This document shows, piece after piece, positions 36,405 to 46,493 of a stretch of 64,000 nucleotides of DNA. Made by a program: the position numbers and the translations under genes. The stretch comes from Streptomyces sp. JH34. Lineage in GTDB: Bacteria; Actinomycetota; Actinomycetes; Streptomycetales; Streptomycetaceae. The stretch spans positions 7,215,371 through 7,279,370 of the forward strand of contig NZ_JAJSOO010000001.1 of NCBI RefSeq assembly GCF_029428875.1. Reading direction: 5' to 3'. Every line of letters begins with the position of its first letter. Positions within the stretch are counted from its first letter, which is position 1. The notes beneath the pieces were generated by a model. The model searched no databases, was not told where the DNA came from, and was given only the letters and a program-made list of their open reading frames with translations.

Positions 36405-36476
36405 GCCCTGAGGCCCTGAGGCCCTGAGGCCCTGAGGCCCTGAGGCCCTGAGGCCCTGAGGCCCTGAGGCCCTGAG
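36405..36476. repeat. Nine tandem copies of an 8-bp unit
   Basis: GCCCTGAG is repeated nine times without variation over 72 bp, between decayed genes. Perfect identity points to recent slippage expansion. There are no spacers, so this is not a CRISPR. Confidence 0.95.
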
Positions 36477-36609
36477 AGGACTCCGCCGGAGGGCCAGCGC
36501 CCCGATGAGCAGCGCAGCTGCGCCGTGCGGAGCCGGATAGAACTGCGGCCCACGGGGTGGAACGGACGGCGGATGCCCCCGGCGACGGACGGCTCCACCC
36601 CACAGAGCA

Positions 36610-36914
<305 letters not shown>

Positions 36915-36915
<1 letters not shown>

Positions 36916-37140
36916 TCCGGCCAGCGGGACCATGCGATCGATGTCCAGCTCCCAGGCGTCGGTCACCTCGGCCTCGTCGTAGAACGAGGACCAGGAACCG
37001 CCCCTGATCGCGCACCGGTCGCCTTGCTCCGGCTTCGCGACGGCTTTGTGACGGCTTCGGCCAGGAGCACCTCGCGGCGGGTGTCGCAGCCGTCGCCGTC
37101 CTTGTCGATCCAGTGTGGAAGGAGTCGCGGTCGTACCCGG
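36915..37140 (-). pseudogene. Secreted HNH-family nuclease fragment
   Basis: GDRCAIRGGSWSSFYDEAEV continuing TDAWELDIDRMVPLA matches the DUF1524/HNH nucleases that streptomycetes secrete, where the block normally reads DIDHMVPLAE. The catalytic His is replaced by Arg, and the N-terminal part is frameshifted. Inactive. Confidence 0.6.
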
Positions 37141-37399
37141 TAGGGCTTGCTTCACCGAGGGGCAGGGCGTGGCAGTAGCATCAGTGCCCTTCCGCACCGT
37201 CCGCGCGGCGGCTGCGCCCCGACGTGGTCGGCCTGGTCGAAATGTGACGGCTGACCACCACGGAAGCAGAGTCCTGACCGACTCCTTTGCAGCCCGGGCG
37301 AACGGGTGGTGCCCTTCGTCCGCACCATCAACATCATCCTCGTAGAGGAGTCCCGGCACATGAAGTTCGCCCGTGCCGAGACCCGCAAGCACCTCAGCC

Positions 37400-37545
37400 G
37401 TCGGAAGCCAGGTGCAGCGAAACCCCGGCCTGACAGATGGTGACCTTGCCCGCGGCGCCGGTGTACTGCCGGGCCACGCACGCCGACGCGTCCCCCGTCC
37501 TTGAGGAACCCGGTGTCATCGATGACCATCGGTAGGCTTGATGGC
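37400..37545 (-). mobile_element. IS701-family transposase remnant
   Basis: VIDDTGFLKDGGRVGVRG is the conserved DDTG block of IS701-type transposases; partially frameshifted sequence follows corresponding to ARQYTGAAGKVTICQ and VSLHLAS. Only this middle fragment remains. Confidence 0.65.
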
Positions 37546-37597
37546 CGGCTGCCCGGCCCGTGCACGAGATACGCCCATACGTCGGGGAGCGCGGATG

Positions 37598-38560
37598 CTA
37601 CGGCGTCAGCACGATCCTGCCGAACACTTCACCCGCGTCCATCTTCTGGTGCGCCAGCACGGCTTGATCCAGTGGCATCACCTCGTGCACCACAGTGTCG
37701 AGGTCACCGCGGCTGGCTGCGGCGAACTGCTCGCTGCGCACGGCACACCGGTCGGCTTGGGAGATGGTGGCCGCGCTGAACGTGGCGAAGGACATCGACT
37801 TCTGGAACGCCGCCGTGATCTTCGTGCCGAAGTCTGCGGGCGGCTGGCCTGCGACAGCGCCCACAACCACCATGCGGCCGTTCGGATTGAGCCTTTCGAA
37901 GAACGACGGCATGTCCTCACCGGCCACCACGTCGATGATGACGTCGTAGCCCGTGGGAGCGCCTTCCCCTCCGTCGCCGGAGCGCTCCAGCACATGGGCC
38001 GCGCCGAGACGGCGTAGCCGCTTGCCGCGTTCGGCCGACGATGTCGTGACCGCCACTGCTGCGGCACCAGCGCGGGCCGCGAGCTGCACGGTCGCGATCC
38101 CGATGCTGCCGGCCGCGCCGCGTACCAGGACCGTCTCTCCGGGAGTGAAGTGGGCGTGGCGCAGTCCGAAGTGGGCCACCGTACCGGCACTGCCGAGCGT
38201 CACCGCGTGGATGGCGGACAGCCCGCCGGGCAGGGGGAGGATTTCCTCGACCGGTGCGACGGCCTGTTCGGCGTAGCCTCCGCCGGTGCCGGTGAAGCCC
38301 CACACCCGCTGGCCGATCCATGACGTGTCGACGCCGTCGCCGACCGCGGTCACGGTCCCTGCCACCTCGCCACCGGGGATGTGGCCCTCCTTGAAGCCGT
38401 AGGCGGCCAGAGCTCCGCTTCGGATCACGGTGTCGACGCCGCCGACACCCACCGCTTCGGTGGCGATCAGCACCTGCCCGGCAGCAGGGGCGGGCGTCGG
38501 CAGGTCGATAACAGCCAGACCCTCAGGACCTCCGTACGTCTGGATCGCGATGGCCTTCAA
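37598..38560 (-). CDS. NADP-dependent quinone oxidoreductase (zinc-free MDR)
   Basis: This 320-aa medium-chain dehydrogenase/reductase has the N-terminal GroES-like part and the nucleotide-binding motif AAGSIGIATVQLAARAG near residue 150. Zinc ligands are absent, as in quinone oxidoreductases. It starts at TTG with a GGAGA site 6 nt upstream (MKAIAIQTYGGPEGL). It reduces quinones or enones with NADPH and often protects against electrophiles. It is divergent from a TetR gene with a palindromic operator between them, so repression by that regulator is likely. Confidence 0.88.
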   Translation of the reverse strand: MKAIAIQTYGGPEGLAVIDLPTPAPAAGQVLIATEAVGVGGVDTVIRSGALAAYGFKEGHIPGGEVAGTVTAVGDGVDTSWIGQRVWGFTGTGGGYAEQAVAPVEEILPLPGGLSAIHAVTLGSAGTVAHFGLRHAHFTPGETVLVRGAAGSIGIATVQLAARAGAAAVAVTTSSAERGKRLRRLGAAHVLERSGDGGEGAPTGYDVIIDVVAGEDMPSFFERLNPNGRMVVVGAVAGQPPADFGTKITAAFQKSMSFATFSAATISQADRCAVRSEQFAAASRGDLDTVVHEVMPLDQAVLAHQKMDAGEVFGRIVLTP

Positions 38561-38701
38561 CGTCGTCTCCCTTGTTCTCGGACTGCTGGGGCAGATCCCC
38601 GCTCCGTGACCGCAACCGGCCGCCGCCCGGCGGGAAGGGGCCTCCCCGCGACCGAACTGCGCGCCCCGATGCTCTCGGCGAGCTTCTACCTTCCGGACCG
38701 T

Positions 38702-38721
38702 AACGGACGCCCCCGTCCGTT
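38702..38721. promoter_or_regulatory. Palindromic operator for the TetR regulator
   Basis: AACGGACG, a CCCC spacer, and CGTCCGTT form a perfect 8-bp-arm palindrome starting 9 nt before the TetR GTG. Size and location suit a TetR dimer site controlling both divergent genes. Confidence 0.75.
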
Positions 38722-38729
38722 TAGGTAAA

Positions 38730-39377
38730 GTGAGAGTGGTGACCGACCAATTGCCTCACCGCCTGCGTTCCGACGCGCTGGACAACCGGGAACGCATCCT
38801 CGACTCGGCCCGAGCGCTGTTCTCCGCCGGCGGCCTGGACGTGCCTATGCGGGAGATCGCGCGGCGCGCCGGGGTGGGGCCCGCCACCTTGTACCGCCAC
38901 TTCCCGACGAAGCAGCTGCTGATCGCTGATGCCTTCGCGGACCAGCTTCACGCGTGCCGCGTCATTGTCGACGAGGGGTGCGCCGACGTCGATCCGTGGC
39001 GCGGCCTGTGCCTGGTGATCCAGAAGATCTGTGAGCTCCACGCCCGCGACCGGGGCTTCACCGAAGCCTTCCTGTCGGCATTCCCGGGGGGCCCGGATGC
39101 CGCCATGGTCCGTGAGTACACGGTGAAGGCAGTTGCCGAACTGGCCCAGCGAGCTAAAGAAGTGGGGCGCTTGCGCTCCGACTTCGTCTTGGACGACCTG
39201 ATCCTCATCCTCATGGCCAACAAGGGAATCCACGCCACATCCACCGCCACCCAGATCACGGCCTCCCGACGCTTCGCAGGACTGGTGATCCAGGCGTTCG
39301 AAGCCTGCCCTCAGCACGCGCCCCTACCGCCCGCGGCACGGCTGGCACCCACACCACCCCAGCGCCGGTCGCGGTAG
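38730..39377 (+). CDS. TetR-family transcriptional repressor
   Basis: This 215-aa regulator has the TetR helix-turn-helix at residues 22-62 (MREIARRAGVGPATLYRHFP then TKQLL). The C-terminal ligand-binding domain is helical. The GTG start follows the operator directly. The divergent quinone oxidoreductase is the expected target, and an electrophile or quinone a likely ligand (inference). Confidence 0.9.
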   Translation: MRVVTDQLPHRLRSDALDNRERILDSARALFSAGGLDVPMREIARRAGVGPATLYRHFPTKQLLIADAFADQLHACRVIVDEGCADVDPWRGLCLVIQKICELHARDRGFTEAFLSAFPGGPDAAMVREYTVKAVAELAQRAKEVGRLRSDFVLDDLILILMANKGIHATSTATQITASRRFAGLVIQAFEACPQHAPLPPAARLAPTPPQRRSR

Positions 39378-39490
39378 ATGCCGGGTCTACTGCGGCGGAG
39401 TCTTTACCGTGGTCTTCGCGACCTGGTGCAGGCTCTCCTGGGTGAGGCGGGCGTAGTCCTCGGCGTCCGCCAACCTAAGGCCGTTTCCTA

Positions 39491-40340
39491 CATGGTCAGT
39501 TGGTCGTTGTGTTTGCCATGGGAAATGGACAGTGGGGATGGATCGTTCCGGACGGGCTGTGGGAGGTAGCGAGGCCGTTCTTGCCGCCGGCGCGTGTGCG
39601 GCCCCAAGGTGGCGGGGTTGCGAGACATCGATGATGAGGCAGTCTTCGCGGCGATCATCTACGTGCTGGTCAGTGGCTGCGCCTGGCGGGCCTTACCCCC
39701 GTGCTTCGGGGCGTCGAAGTGGACCGTGCACCGCCGCTTCGTCATCTGGTCGAGAGCCGGTGTATGGGGGCCGATTGCATCAGGAGATTTTCCAGCTCCT
39801 GGATGAACGGGACCTGCTCGACCTGTCCCGAGCGGTCCTGGACTCCGCGCACGTGAGGGCTGGAAAAGGGGCGAACTCACAGGTCAGAGCCCCGTGGACC
39901 GGGGCAAGCCGGGTTCCAGGACGCACGTCCTGTCGGACGCGAACGGACTGCCCCTCCTCGTCGGCCTCTCCGCGGCCAACACCCACGACAGCCTCGCGCT
40001 GAAGCCAGTGATCACCGGCCACCGAACGAGACGCGACCCCCACCGCAGCCGGTACTTCAAACCCCAGCGTGTCCACGCGGACAAGGCATACGACGTACCT
40101 CACCTGCGGCGATGGCTCTGGGGCAAGCACATCGGGGTCCGCATCGCCCGCAAGGGCATCGAGTCCAGCGAACGGCTCGGCCGCCGCAGATGGGTCATCG
40201 AACGCACCATGTCCTGGCTCACCGGCTACCGCAGACTCAACCACCGATACGAACGACACCCCCGCAACTACCTGGCCTTTCTCGGACTCGCAGCCGCCCT
40301 CTGCTGCTACAAACGGTTCCTCAAGCTGACCATGCAGGAC
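39491..40340 (+). pseudogene. IS5-family transposase with several frameshifts
   Basis: The pieces WIVPDGLWEVARPFLPPARV, DDEAVFAAIIYVLVSGCAWR, GRLHQEIFQLLDERDLLDLS, DRGKPGSRTHVLSDANGLPL and WVIERTMSWLTGYRRLNHRY are collinear with one IS5-type transposase. They need frame changes near 39620, at a five-G run at 39766-39770, and near 39870. The last two indels compensate each other. The element is otherwise nearly full length, so inactivation is recent. Confidence 0.82.
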
Positions 40341-40530
40341 ACGGTCATATGGCGATCTCTGGCCACTGACACCGGGTGGTGCCTTGTGTCCGGGCGACCG
40401 ACGCGGAGCGGTGCATCCGCAGGTGGCTCACTGTCATGAAGTTGGTATATCGCTCCGTTGACGTCGTCTCGTGCTGCGCGAAGTTGTACGGGGTATCGCC
40501 AACCGGCGAACAGTCCGCTTCGCGTCGCCA

Positions 40531-41310
40531 CTACCTCTCAACGCCTCCAAGCACCCCACGAAGTGGGGCTGCTGCCGTCGTCCTGGCGGAGCCGGAAGAC
40601 GACGCCCTGGCCACGTAGTTCATCGGGTCCCTTCGGCCCGGTACCGCCAGCCCTGCCTCATAGGCCGTGATCACCGCCTGGATGCGGTCACGGAGGCCGA
40701 GCTTGGCAAGAATGTTGCTGACGTGGGTCTTCACGGTGTGTTCGCTGATGACCATGGTCACGGCCATCTCCGGGTTGGTGAGGCCGCGGGCGAGCAGGCG
40801 CAGGGTCTCGGTCTCGCGCGAGGTGAGGGAGTCGAGGCGCGGGTCGGGGAGCAGCGGCACAGCTGTGGGTGCGTTGGTGCAGTGGGTAATGAGCTTGCTG
40901 GTGACGGAAGGCGAGAGGAGGGAATCGCCGCCCGCGACGACCCGGACCGCGTGGGCGAGATCGTCGCGCCGGACGTCCTTGAGGAGGAAACCGCTCGCGC
41001 CCGCGCGCAGCGCCTCGAACACGTACGCGTCGAGGTCGAAGGTGGTCAGGATGATCACGCGGGTGGCGGTGGTAGCGCAGATCTCGGCAGTGGCGGTGAG
41101 GCCGTCGGTGCCTGGCATGCGAATGTCGAGCAGTGCGATGTCCGGGGCGTGGGCCCGTACCGCCGCGATCGCCTCGGCGCCGTCGGCGGCCTCCGCGACG
41201 ACCTCGATGTCCGGCTGGGCGTCCAGAATCATCGTGAAGCCGGCCCGGACCAGTTCCTGGTCGTCGGCGACGACCACGCGCAGCGGCCTGGCCGCCGTAC
41301 CGCCGCTCAT
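40531..41310 (-). CDS. NarL/FixJ-family response regulator
   Basis: This 259-aa regulator starts at ATG overlapping the kinase stop (ATGA). The receiver domain has VVVADDQELVRAGF, phospho-acceptor Asp in LLDIRMPGTDG and Lys in FLLKDVR. The LuxR-type helix-turn-helix is LTSRETETLRLLARGLTNPE with VKTHVSNILAKLG. A tail of about 45 residues beyond the LuxR domain is Ala/Ser/Arg-rich and longer than usual. It is the partner of the adjacent kinase. Confidence 0.92.
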   Translation of the reverse strand: MSGGTAARPLRVVVADDQELVRAGFTMILDAQPDIEVVAEAADGAEAIAAVRAHAPDIALLDIRMPGTDGLTATAEICATTATRVIILTTFDLDAYVFEALRAGASGFLLKDVRRDDLAHAVRVVAGGDSLLSPSVTSKLITHCTNAPTAVPLLPDPRLDSLTSRETETLRLLARGLTNPEMAVTMVISEHTVKTHVSNILAKLGLRDRIQAVITAYEAGLAVPGRRDPMNYVARASSSGSARTTAAAPLRGVLGGVER

Positions 41311-42494
41311 GACGGAAGGAGGAGAGGGAGGCGGGCGCGGACCCGGAAGCCTGGGCCGTCGGTACGGGGACCGCATTCGGCGGTTCCGCCGCACGAACGT
41401 GCGCGTTCCCGGATGTTGATCAGGCCATGGCCGCCGGAGGGCAGGGAACGGGCGGGCCGCTGTCCGGTGGCCACGCCGTCGTCGGTTATGTCGAACTGCA
41501 CGATGCCTTGGTCTTCCTGCCAGTGGAGGTGAAGCCGGGCGCGGTCGGTGCCCGCATGCCTGACGATATTGGTCAACGCCTCCTGGACGATGCGGAATGC
41601 AGCAGTCTCCACGTGCGGGGCGAGCGGACGGTAGCCGGCCCCGTCAGGCTGCGGGTACTCGACGGTGATGGCCGAGCCGTCGGTCTGCGTGCACTCGACC
41701 GTGAGGCCCGATCCGGCGGTCAGGACGGGTAGATCGGCGAGGGTGGGCTGGGGGGTGCGTTCGGGCTGCTCGGCCCGGTCCGGGCCGAGCACCTTGAGGA
41801 TCCCTCTGAGCTGCACCATCGCATCGCGCCCCGCACTCGCGATGGCGTCGAAGGCACGCTCGGCGCGAGCCGGGTCCGTGGCCAGGACTACAGGTCCGGC
41901 CTCGGCCTGGACGACCATCAGGCTCACCGCGTGGGACAGGATGTCGTGCATGTCCCGGGCGATTCTGGCCCGTTCGGCGAGTGCGGCCTTCTCTACTTCC
42001 ACCAGACGCTCACGCTCAAGCCGTTCGGCGTGGGCCCGGCCGGCCGCGGCCGCCCTGCCGAGCGCGTAAGCCGCGACGCACAACACGCTCATCCGCAGCC
42101 CGGATTCGGAAGAGGCGAGCGCAAAACTGCCGAGTACGGTCGCGGCGACCACCGTGTTACGGGCCCACCGCCCCGACCGCTCGGCGACCGAGTGGATCGC
42201 CACCACACCGGCGTACCAGACCGGTTGAGGCGGCACCTCGCCGACGTAGTCATAGCTACTGGTCGCCGCGAGGCTCACCAGCAGTACCGTTATCGGGTGG
42301 CTCCGCCGCCAGTACAGCGGCACTGCCGAGGCCAGTACGACCAGGACGCCCCACCCGCTCCACGGTCCGCCGCCCCCGCCGGCCCGTGCGGCGAAGGGCC
42401 AGAGCTGGGCGGCGGCCACGAGGGCCGTGAGCCCGGTGTCGACCGCGCGTGGGGACAAGGCGCGAAGCCGCCCCCGTATCCGGTCCGCCCCCAC
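41307..42494 (-). CDS. NarL-type sensor histidine kinase
   Basis: This kinase of about 395 aa has four to five N-terminal membrane helices (residues 15-145), the HisKA_3 phospho-acceptor in ARDMHDILSHAVSLMVVQAE, and a HATPase end IVQEALTNIVRHAG and GGHGLINIRERARSCGG. I prefer GTG at 42494 because GGAGAGG sits 7 nt upstream; longer in-frame starts lack a site. It forms a three-gene leftward operon with the membrane protein and the response regulator. Confidence 0.88.
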   Translation of the reverse strand: MGADRIRGRLRALSPRAVDTGLTALVAAAQLWPFAARAGGGGGPWSGWGVLVVLASAVPLYWRRSHPITVLLVSLAATSSYDYVGEVPPQPVWYAGVVAIHSVAERSGRWARNTVVAATVLGSFALASSESGLRMSVLCVAAYALGRAAAAGRAHAERLERERLVEVEKAALAERARIARDMHDILSHAVSLMVVQAEAGPVVLATDPARAERAFDAIASAGRDAMVQLRGILKVLGPDRAEQPERTPQPTLADLPVLTAGSGLTVECTQTDGSAITVEYPQPDGAGYRPLAPHVETAAFRIVQEALTNIVRHAGTDRARLHLHWQEDQGIVQFDITDDGVATGQRPARSLPSGGHGLINIRERARSCGGTAECGPRTDGPGFRVRARLPLLLPS

Positions 42495-42546
42495 GCCAAT
42501 GCCTCTCCAGATCACAGCTCCCCCGAACACAGTTCTCCCTGACGCG

Positions 42547-43176
42547 TCACCGCGCACCGCCCACCGCCGGGTGCCCCTTGCCACGGTCGTCCGCCGAGCC
42601 GGGGGCGGCCTGCTGCGACTCCATCACCCGCGCGATCTGCGCGAAGGAGATGGACAGTAGCAGCGCACCGACCGGGATCAGATCCTTGTCGGCCAGCGGC
42701 ATCACCAGGTCGGCGAGGACGAGGACCGCCGTCCACGGCTTGACCACCCTGACAACGGCCAGCCGCACGATGAGGGCGAGCATCCCCACATAGAAGAGGT
42801 ACGGGCCGAAGTCGTAGACGATCGCTGCCACACCGGGCACTTCCGAGGCCCGTTCCGTGAACAGGGACATCTCCAGGTGGTCCGCGGACACCGCCCCCGC
42901 CACCAGGTCGATCCCGAACTGCATCAGGAGGACGGTGACTCCGGCCGTCGCCGTCCAGTACGCCACAGCCGCGACTCGGTCGCCCGACGGGGCGAGCCCC
43001 CTCAGCCAACGGAACACCACCGCGAAGAGAACCAGCGCCGCGCAGAACGCCAGATGCCCGATGGTCCAGGCGGGGCCGGGGCCTCGCTCGCCGTCCAGTC
43101 CGTCCGCGATCCGGAACAGGCCGTAGGCGAAGGTGAGCGCGGGTACCGCGAGCATGACCATACGACGGTTCATCAT
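42547..43176 (-). CDS. Unknown membrane protein of the two-component operon
   Basis: This 209-aa protein has about six hydrophobic helices (for example VMLAVPALTFAYGLF, GHLAFCAALVLFAVVF, LVLADLVMPL) and a short charged tail. It begins with two Met codons and lies 52 nt before the kinase start, so the three genes are probably co-transcribed. A sensory accessory or a transport role is possible; the family is not recognised. Confidence 0.7.
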   Translation of the reverse strand: MMNRRMVMLAVPALTFAYGLFRIADGLDGERGPGPAWTIGHLAFCAALVLFAVVFRWLRGLAPSGDRVAAVAYWTATAGVTVLLMQFGIDLVAGAVSADHLEMSLFTERASEVPGVAAIVYDFGPYLFYVGMLALIVRLAVVRVVKPWTAVLVLADLVMPLADKDLIPVGALLLSISFAQIARVMESQQAAPGSADDRGKGHPAVGGAR

Positions 43177-43415
43177 GAACTACCCAACTCCAGGGTTCGC
43201 CGGTGCTTCGGTGCGCCCGGCGGGGACACAACTCATCCTGGAGCGACCGACCTCCTGGCGGATCGCCGGAGCGAGGGGTCTTCGCCCTCCTCCGCGCGAC
43301 GGATACGGCCGCCACTGCGGCTACCGGTCGCGGTCGATCAACTTCCGCAAGTCGGGGGCTGAAGGAGGAGCAAGGAGGCCTAACTTGACTCTGTCGGGGA
43401 TCTTGAAGGTGCCGG

Positions 43416-43700
43416 TCAGGTTCCCAAGGTTCGCCAGGACTTCGGCCGGGGTATCTCGCGCTGGTCGAGGAAGCGCTGGAAGGCAGTCGGTCGGCGGGAC
43501 GTCGGTGTTTCTTCGGCCGGTGGCAGTCCGCTGAGGCGCTCGATGTTGACGGCAATGGCTGTCAGAACGTGCTGGATGTGGGCCTTTCCCTGTCCTCGGT
43601 AGCGGCAGCGCCGTATTCCGTGTCCGTGGGCGAACTCGTTGACTGTGCCCTCCACTCCCGAGCGGACATCGTCGACACTGCGGTCTCGGCCGATGGTGTT
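43416..43700 (-). mobile_element. IS1182-family transposase C-terminal remnant
   Basis: VEGTVNEFAHGHGIRRCRYR followed by GQGKAHIQHVLTAIAVNIERL and KSWRTLGT at the stop is the usual end of an IS1182 transposase. The N-terminal two thirds are missing. The 240 nt to its right-hand neighbour gene (43177-43415) contain nothing recognisable. Confidence 0.75.
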
Positions 43701-43796
43701 GTATCCGATCCGGTTCCCGTAGACGCCGAAGACAGCGGCCCGTCCGCGACCGCGGTTGACGGTGACCTACCCGATTCCGTGGGACCGGAGCACGCG

Positions 43797-44421
43797 ATGA
43801 TCGCGCGACGTCGTGTCAAGCGCCCCGGGCGCGGCTCTGCCCGGTGGCGTATGCGCAAGCAGGCCTACACCGGCTATATCCATGTCGGCGTTGTCGTCAT
43901 CGGCTGGCTGTCTTCCCAGGTGGTGTACTGGCTCGCTGTCCGCCCCTGGGTTCCCCTGTTCTTGGCGCTTCTGGCGGGAGCCGGTGGTTTCGTCTGGTTC
44001 CGCTCCCGCGTGCAGGCGCAAGCCCTGCGGCACACCCAGGTGAGAGCCCTTAGGTACCCGATGGCTGCCCTGCGGACGGGCTGCAGCACCGGCAGTTCGA
44101 GCACGCGATACGCGGTCTGATGCTCCGTGACGGCTGCGCGGATGGTCCAGGTCGGCGGCGCCGGCGATAACGGGGCCGGACGTGAAGGCCACCGGCCCGT
44201 TCGGGCGACGCTGGGTCCTCCAGTGCAAACACCGCCGTGCGGGCCTTGCCGGAGCAGTGGTCGGGACACCTGATCTGCGTGTCCTCAACGGCACCGGGCG
44301 CCCCGTCCACAAGGGCGACGTCATCGTCCTGGTCACCAACGGCCGCTTCATAAAACCCGCGACCGGTGTCGCCCGGTCCCAGCGTCTGTACCTTGCGGGC
44401 GGCTGTTCCAGTTCATGGTGA
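43797..44421 (+). pseudogene. Membrane-anchored Mrr-type restriction endonuclease, frameshifted
   Basis: The N-terminal part has two membrane helices (GYIHVGVVVIGWLSSQVV and PWVPLFLALLAGAGGF) and is cut off by a stop at 44120 after a frameshift. In another frame the Mrr_cat nuclease end continues: RRWVLQCKHRRAGLAGAVVG with the Q-x-K catalytic motif, and GDVIVLVTNGRF with VARSQRLYL. The ISAzo13 remnant truncates its 3' end. An intact version would be a methylation-dependent or general restriction nuclease at the membrane. Confidence 0.72.
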
Positions 44422-45440
44422 TGTGCGAGAAGAGCCGGTGCTCGATCTTCCACTTCGATGTGCCTGGTGGTAGGTGACACATGGTGATCGTGAGCCCGGT
44501 TTCAGCTGCGAGTTGGGCCAGCTTGAGCTTCCAGGACCGGGTGCGGCCGTTGGATCCGCCGGCGTCGGCGGTGATCAGCAGCCGTGTCGCCTGAGGGTAG
44601 GCAGCCTGGCCCTGGCCGTGCCACCAGCGGCGGATCGATTCCTCTGCGAACGCGGCGGTGTCGTGATCGGTGCCGACGTTGACCCAGCCGGTGTTCGCGG
44701 TCAGATCGTAGATTCCGTAGGGGATGGCTTTGCCCAGCTGCGGGTCGGCGAAGTCGTGGACGCTGACCGGGACAGGCTTGCCGGCGGGAGGCCACTGGAG
44801 TCGCTGACGAGCTCCTTCTTCTTGGTGTCCACGCTGATGACCGGCTGGCCGGCGTCCCGGCAGTTGCGGGCCTGCTTGTTGAGGTAGCGGAACTGGGCAT
44901 CCCGGTCCGGATGCTGACTGCCCTCGAGCGTCTTCGCGTTGGTCTGAAGACTGAAGCCTTCCTCCCGTAGCAGGTCGCCCACGGTATCGGCGCTGATCCG
45001 GTGCCCGGCCCGGGCCGGCTCCGCCGCGAGCGTACGGGTCGATTTCACCGTCCACCGCAGCGGCGACATGGGGTCGCCTCTCTCGTCGGGCTCGACCAGG
45101 GCCAGTAGTGCCGGCCGCAGCCCCGGATCCAGATCGGCGACCCGTTTGCGTCCTCCGCCGGGACGCCGGACCCGCCCCAACGGCCCCTCTCCGGATTCCA
45201 GCTCGAACACGCCATTGCTACCGTTGTCTCGCTGACCTGGGCCGCCCGGGCGACAGCGCGGATGCCACCATGCCTCAGCAGCCGGGCCTCGGTTCCCATC
45301 AGCAGCCGTCGCTGCCGCTCGTCCAGATGTGGGAACAACACCGCGAACGTCGCGGAGAGTTGGTCACGGGTCTCGTCCGGGGATGCGCATACCAGACCAA
45401 CCAGCCTCAGGGCGGGAAGCAACACCTTGATGATCTGCAA
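44405..45440 (-). pseudogene. ISAzo13-family transposase, frameshifted and 3'-truncated
   Basis: Fragments in different frames rebuild an ISAzo13 transposase: PDERGDPMSPLRWTVKSTRT, RNCRDAGQPVISVDTKKKEL, then KAIPYGIYDLTANTGWVNVG, LLITADAGGSNG and HLPPGTSKWKIEHRLFSHIT. The Asp residues of the DDE triad are visible, but at least three frameshifts break it and the last 60 or so residues are missing. Confidence 0.8.
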
Positions 45441-45447
45441 TCCCTAA

Positions 45448-46493
45448 CGAGCTCGTGCACGGTTAGCGGTGAGACGTCGAAGAGCCGGGGGCCTCGGTGC
45501 TCACGTCTGCCACGCCAGGATCCGGTCTGCGGTCTGTTGCTGGGACAGCAGGCCGGCGATGGCTTGGACGGTGTCGTCCATGTGCTCGCGGCGGCCGACG
45601 TGGCGAGCCAGTGCCCGCCAGTTCTTCAGGTGGGCGATGCCGTGCTCGACCCGGATGCGGCGTGAGGAGTGCGTTTTGCGCTGGCGCTCGTGTATCTCCT
45701 CGTACCAGTCCGGGGCGTTCTTCTTGAACTTGCGGTGCGGGGGCGTCACGACGCGTCCGCCGGTCTGTGCTCCGAGTCCTTGGTAGCCGGCATCGGCGAG
45801 GATCTCGACCGCTGGACCGTCGGTCAGGAGCTTGACCAGCCCTAACTCGCGGGCGTGGGTGATGTCCGCGCAGCTTCCGGGCTTGGTCGGGCTGCAGAAC
45901 AGCAGCCGTCCGTCCCCGTCGGTGAACACCATGGCCTTCACGGCGTTCTGCTTGTTCTTGCCGGAGATGAACCTGTCTCGGTCCTTGCGGCCGACGGCCG
46001 GGCGGCGGACCCGGATCTCGGTGCCGTCGATGATGCCCGTCTTCCCGGTCTGGCCGAGATGCTCCACGACCTCAGCCAGAGTTCGCAGCCGCACGTCGGG
46101 GCTGACGGTGGACCCTCGCTCGGCGAGCGGGGGTCGCACCTCACCGACAGCCCGGGTGACGGTCGAGCGGTCCACACCGAACCAGCAGGCCAGTACCTCA
46201 TGAGTAACCCCATGGCGAAGGTGCACCAGCGTGGCCAGGAGCCGGTCGACGAACACCATCTGGTGCTTCGCGCCAGCGCCCACGGCACGCTTCCGCGGCC
46301 TGGACGCAAGCCTGGCCTGGTGCCGCTCATGCCACAACGGGCCCACCTCAGCAACAAGTTCAGCGATCACAGCGGGCGACAAGCCCGTGATCCTCCGGTC
46401 GCTGATGATTGCTGTGCGCGTCACGTTCCCCACCACGCAGCCATGATCGCCGATCCGCGCTCGACGTCTCACCGCTAACCGTGCACGAGCTCG
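45448..46493. mobile_element. Intact IS5-type insertion sequence with 33-bp inverted repeats
   Basis: The ends are perfect inverted repeats (45448-45480 and 46461-46493, beginning CGAGCTCGTGCACGG). The flanks carry TAA on both sides (45445-45447 and 46494-46496), a 3-bp target duplication as produced by several IS5 subgroups. Perfect ends and an intact ORF indicate a young, probably active insertion. Confidence 0.9.
45501..46436 (-). CDS. IS5-type DDE transposase (DDE_Tnp_4)
   Basis: The transposase is about 311 aa. It has a helix-turn-helix part (THEVLACWFGVDRSTVTRAV), first catalytic Asp in GIIDGTEIRVRRP, second in LLFCSPTKPGSCADITHARE with EILADAGYQGLG, and Glu in RIRVEHGIAHLKNW. The exact start is uncertain because the longest frame enters the terminal repeat; GTG at 46436 or 46424 is likely. 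Confidence 0.88.
   Translation of the reverse strand: MVGNVTRTAIISDRRITGLSPAVIAELVAEVGPLWHERHQARLASRPRKRAVGAGAKHQMVFVDRLLATLVHLRHGVTHEVLACWFGVDRSTVTRAVGEVRPPLAERGSTVSPDVRLRTLAEVVEHLGQTGKTGIIDGTEIRVRRPAVGRKDRDRFISGKNKQNAVKAMVFTDGDGRLLFCSPTKPGSCADITHARELGLVKLLTDGPAVEILADAGYQGLGAQTGGRVVTPPHRKFKKNAPDWYEEIHERQRKTHSSRRIRVEHGIAHLKNWRALARHVGRREHMDDTVQAIAGLLSQQQTADRILAWQT

Noticed and set aside
36405..36476. Possible CRISPR-like array
   Set aside because: The units are 8 bp with no spacers; this is a simple tandem repeat.
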